This document shows positions 14,377 through 16,503 of a DNA stretch of 16,503 nucleotides, one piece after another (the first letter of the stretch is position 1; each line of letters opens with the position of its first letter). A program made the translations under genes and the position numbers. The notes beneath the pieces were generated by a model that was not told the origin of the DNA, did no database searches, and saw only the letters and a program-made list of their open reading frames with translations. This DNA comes from JAJTFW01 sp031411335 (GTDB lineage Bacteria; Bacteroidota; Bacteroidia; AKYH767-A; OLB10), in the NCBI GenBank assembly GCA_031411335.1, contig JANOAX010000188.1, positions 1 through 16,503 on the forward strand, written 5' to 3'.

Positions 14377-16221
14377 TTAGTTCTCGTCTTTCTTTTCAGA
14401 ACCTTCCAATGAAGTTTTAAGAGCAGCTAAAGATGCGATATCTCCAAGAGTAGATTTCTCTTGATTATCTTTAATCTTCTTCACTGCTTTTGCTGTTGTA
14501 CCTGCTTCTTTTTCACGCTCACCTGACTCTGCTTTTTTCGCTTCTTGAGCTTTTTCGTCGAAGATGCGAGTATGAGAAACTACAATTCTGCGGTTTTCCT
14601 TGTTGAATTCAATTACTTTGAAATCTAACGTTTCGTGCTCTTTAGCAACAGTACCATCTTCCTTCGTTAACTGACGGTATGGAGCGAATGCTTCAACACC
14701 ATAAGTAGTGAAGATTACAGCAGCACCTTTATCCGTAACTTTTCCAATCACACCACTGTGAAGACTATTCATAGAGAACAAACCTTCGTAAGTATCCCAA
14801 GGGTTATCTTCTAACTGCTTATGACCAAGACTTAGACGACGATTTTCAACATCCACTTCCAACACGATTACTTCTAACTCTTCACCAATTTTAGTGAATT
14901 CAGCTGGATGCTTAATTTTCTTGTTCCAGCTTAAATCACTGATGTGAATTAATCCATCAACTCCTTCTTCTAACTCAACAAACACTCCGAAATTAGTGAA
15001 ATTACGCACCTTCGCTTTGTGTTTAGAAGACACAGGATACTTGGTTAAAATTTCACCCCAAGGATCAGGAGTAAGTTGCTTCAATCCTAATGACATTTTA
15101 TGTTCATCACGATCGATGCTCAATACCACTGTTTCCACTTCATCACCCACTTTCAAGAAATCTTGTGGGCTACGTAAGTGTTGCGACCATGACATTTCAG
15201 AAACGTGAATCAATCCTTCCACACCTGGAATAATTTCAACGAAAGCACCGTAGTCAGTTAATACCACAACTTTACCTTTCACTTTATCATTCGCATTTAA
15301 GTTCTGATCCAATGACTCCCATGGTTGAGCAGTCAATTGCTTTAAACCAAGAGCAATTCTCTTCTTCTCTTCATCGAAGTCAAGAATTACAACATTGATA
15401 CGATCATCTAATTTCAACACCTCTTCTGGATGGTTAATACGTCCCCAGCTAATATCTGTGATATGCAATAAGCCATCAACACCACCTAAGTCCATGAAGA
15501 CACCATAAGACGTAATGTTCTTAACGGTTCCTTCAAGTACCTGGCCCTTCTCCAGCTTACTCATGATTTCTACTTTTTGCTTCTCCAATTCGTTTTCGAT
15601 CAACACCTTGTGCGATACAACAACGTTCTTGAACTCTTGATTGATCTTCACAATCTTAAATTCCATCGTTTTTCCAACGTAAACGTCGTAATCACGAATC
15701 GGCTTCACATCAATTTGTGAACCTGGTAAGAAAGCTTCAATTCCGAATACATCCACGATCAATCCGCCTTTGGTGCGGCATTTCACGAAACCAGTTACGA
15801 TTTCATCTTTCTCGAGTGATCCATTCACACGATCCCATGATTTCATGGCGCGTGCTTTTTTATGAGAGAGGATCAGCTGACCGTTTTTGTCTTCTGCTGT
15901 CTCAACATAAACTTCAACCGTATCCCCAATTTTTAAATCGGGCATGTGGCGGAATTCAGTTAATGGTACTAGACCATCACTTTTGTAACCGATATTGATT
16001 ACTGCTTCCTTGCTCGTAAGACCAATGATTGATCCTGAAACAATTTCACGTTCCAATACCGCGTTAAGCGTTGTGTCATACAAAGCTTCAAGCTTTACGC
16101 GCTCATCTGTTTTGTATGAGTCGAAAGCTTTACCTGAATTGTCCCAATCGAAATCGTTAGGATCAGGCGTTGCAAAGTTTACTTTAGAGCTATGCTCCGA
16201 TGTATTTGTTGTTGTTGCCAT
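14377..16221 (-). CDS. rpsA: 30S ribosomal protein S1
   Basis: S1 binds mRNA on the small ribosomal subunit and helps start translation. The 614 residues hold six S1 (OB-fold) repeats at about 57-122, 137-204, 225-294, 310-381, 397-467 and 483-551. Repeats 3-5 are the most regular, with the pattern ITSYGVFMDLGGVDGLLHITDISW, LTDYGAFVEIIPGVEGLIHVSEMSW and FTNFGVFVELEEGVDGLIHISDLSW (each given in part). A charged tail with TLGDIASLAALKTSL near the C-terminus follows, as I recall from other Bacteroidota S1 proteins. An acidic N-terminal lead of about 55 residues precedes the first repeat. The start ATG at 16221 follows a 5' hairpin and an excellent promoter; the terminator follows the stop. Confidence 0.97.
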   Translation of the reverse strand: MATTTNTSEHSSKVNFATPDPNDFDWDNSGKAFDSYKTDERVKLEALYDTTLNAVLEREIVSGSIIGLTSKEAVINIGYKSDGLVPLTEFRHMPDLKIGDTVEVYVETAEDKNGQLILSHKKARAMKSWDRVNGSLEKDEIVTGFVKCRTKGGLIVDVFGIEAFLPGSQIDVKPIRDYDVYVGKTMEFKIVKINQEFKNVVVSHKVLIENELEKQKVEIMSKLEKGQVLEGTVKNITSYGVFMDLGGVDGLLHITDISWGRINHPEEVLKLDDRINVVILDFDEEKKRIALGLKQLTAQPWESLDQNLNANDKVKGKVVVLTDYGAFVEIIPGVEGLIHVSEMSWSQHLRSPQDFLKVGDEVETVVLSIDRDEHKMSLGLKQLTPDPWGEILTKYPVSSKHKAKVRNFTNFGVFVELEEGVDGLIHISDLSWNKKIKHPAEFTKIGEELEVIVLEVDVENRRLSLGHKQLEDNPWDTYEGLFSMNSLHSGVIGKVTDKGAAVIFTTYGVEAFAPYRQLTKEDGTVAKEHETLDFKVIEFNKENRRIVVSHTRIFDEKAQEAKKAESGEREKEAGTTAKAVKKIKDNQEKSTLGDIASLAALKTSLEGSEKKDEN

Positions 16222-16233
16222 CTATACAATAGA

Positions 16234-16259
16234 CTTCCAGCAGGAATGGCCTGCGGAAG
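16234..16259 (-). promoter_or_regulatory. Hairpin in the rpsA 5' leader
   Basis: On the mRNA strand CTTCCGCAGG (16259-16250) pairs with CCTGC (16244-16240) and GGAAG (16238-16234). One base (T on the mRNA strand, 16239) is bulged and the loop is five bases, giving ten base pairs. It ends 12 nt before the rpsA ATG and begins close to the predicted transcription start. It could stabilise the mRNA or serve in control of rpsA translation. Confidence 0.75.
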
Positions 16260-16264
16260 GGTTG

Positions 16265-16295
16265 CAAAGTTAAGTAAACTTATTAAAAGTGCAAA
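16265..16295 (-). promoter_or_regulatory. Strong Bacteroidota-type promoter of rpsA
   Basis: On the - strand TTTG (16295-16292), exactly 19 nt, then TAACTTTG (16272-16265). Both boxes and the spacing match the consensus fully. Transcription should start near 16258-16261, giving a leader of about 37-40 nt. Confidence 0.82.
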
Positions 16296-16469
16296 TAAAT
16301 AAATGAATTGATTTTCAAACAAATATAGTAAACGTTGCGAATAAATTCAAGCACTTTCAAGCAGTTTAATCCTAAAATGGATGGGAAGTTTTACAAAGAA
16401 ATGCGATTTCGTTAAAAACCTTGAACGGCAATAAATAAAATGCAATTGTATTTTAATGATGAGTCCGCC

Positions 16470-16503
16470 CGAGCAAAAACTGAAAAATTTCAGTTTTTGC
16501 TCG
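16470..16503. terminator. Perfect 16-bp hairpin at the right edge
   Basis: CGAGCAAAAACTGAAA (16470-16485) and TTTCAGTTTTTGCTCG (16488-16503) are exact inverted copies around a central AA. The inverted repeat may continue past the window edge. It lies upstream of the rpsA promoter, so it probably ends transcription of a gene to the right, in one or both directions. Confidence 0.65.

Overview
The window looks like chromosomal DNA of a member of the Bacteroidota; genus and order cannot be fixed from it. Three things support this. Two proteins end in type A sorting domains of the type IX secretion system (T9SS), which is confined to this phylum. Several genes are preceded by the phylum-specific promoter (TTTG, about 19 nt, TAnnTTTG). 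Start codons generally lack a Shine-Dalgarno sequence. An EF-G paralog of the kind found in this phylum is also present.

Layout, left to right. (a) 1-2606, + strand: the 3' part of a large secreted beta-propeller protein with seven exact 180-nt repeats; sampled stretches are near 32% GC against about 50% in the next genes. (b) 2806-4625, + strand: two overlapping glycan genes, a DegT-family sugar aminotransferase and a PglC-like phosphoglycosyl transferase, probably part of a surface-polysaccharide or glycoprotein pathway. (c) 4747-8122, - strand: a SirB1/transglutaminase-like protein and a divergent EF-G whose GTPase centre carries unusual substitutions, separated by a 376-bp gap holding two related hairpin repeats. 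(d) 8445-9599, + strand: an unrecognised, mostly helical 384-residue protein with a clear terminator. (e) 9784-10305, - strand: a small NTF2-like lipoprotein bracketed by two direct copies of an intergenic repeat. (f) 10622-16221, - strand: a housekeeping block read in the order rpsA, terminator, pyrR-pyrB, STAS protein, secreted T9SS protein, RNase Z.

The housekeeping block combines translation (S1), pyrimidine synthesis (PyrB with PyrR), a partner-switch-type STAS protein and tRNA 3'-end processing (RNase Z). The STAS gene has its own promoter inside the short gap after pyrB.

No complete new multi-gene system is evident. The items most worth a second look are the EF-G paralog lacking the catalytic histidine, a 10-bp hairpin at the predicted 5' end of the rpsA mRNA, a three-copy intergenic repeat that flanks the lipoprotein gene, the hairpin repeats at 5777-5896, and the unknown 384-residue protein. 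No tRNA, rRNA, CRISPR array, transposase or phage gene was seen.
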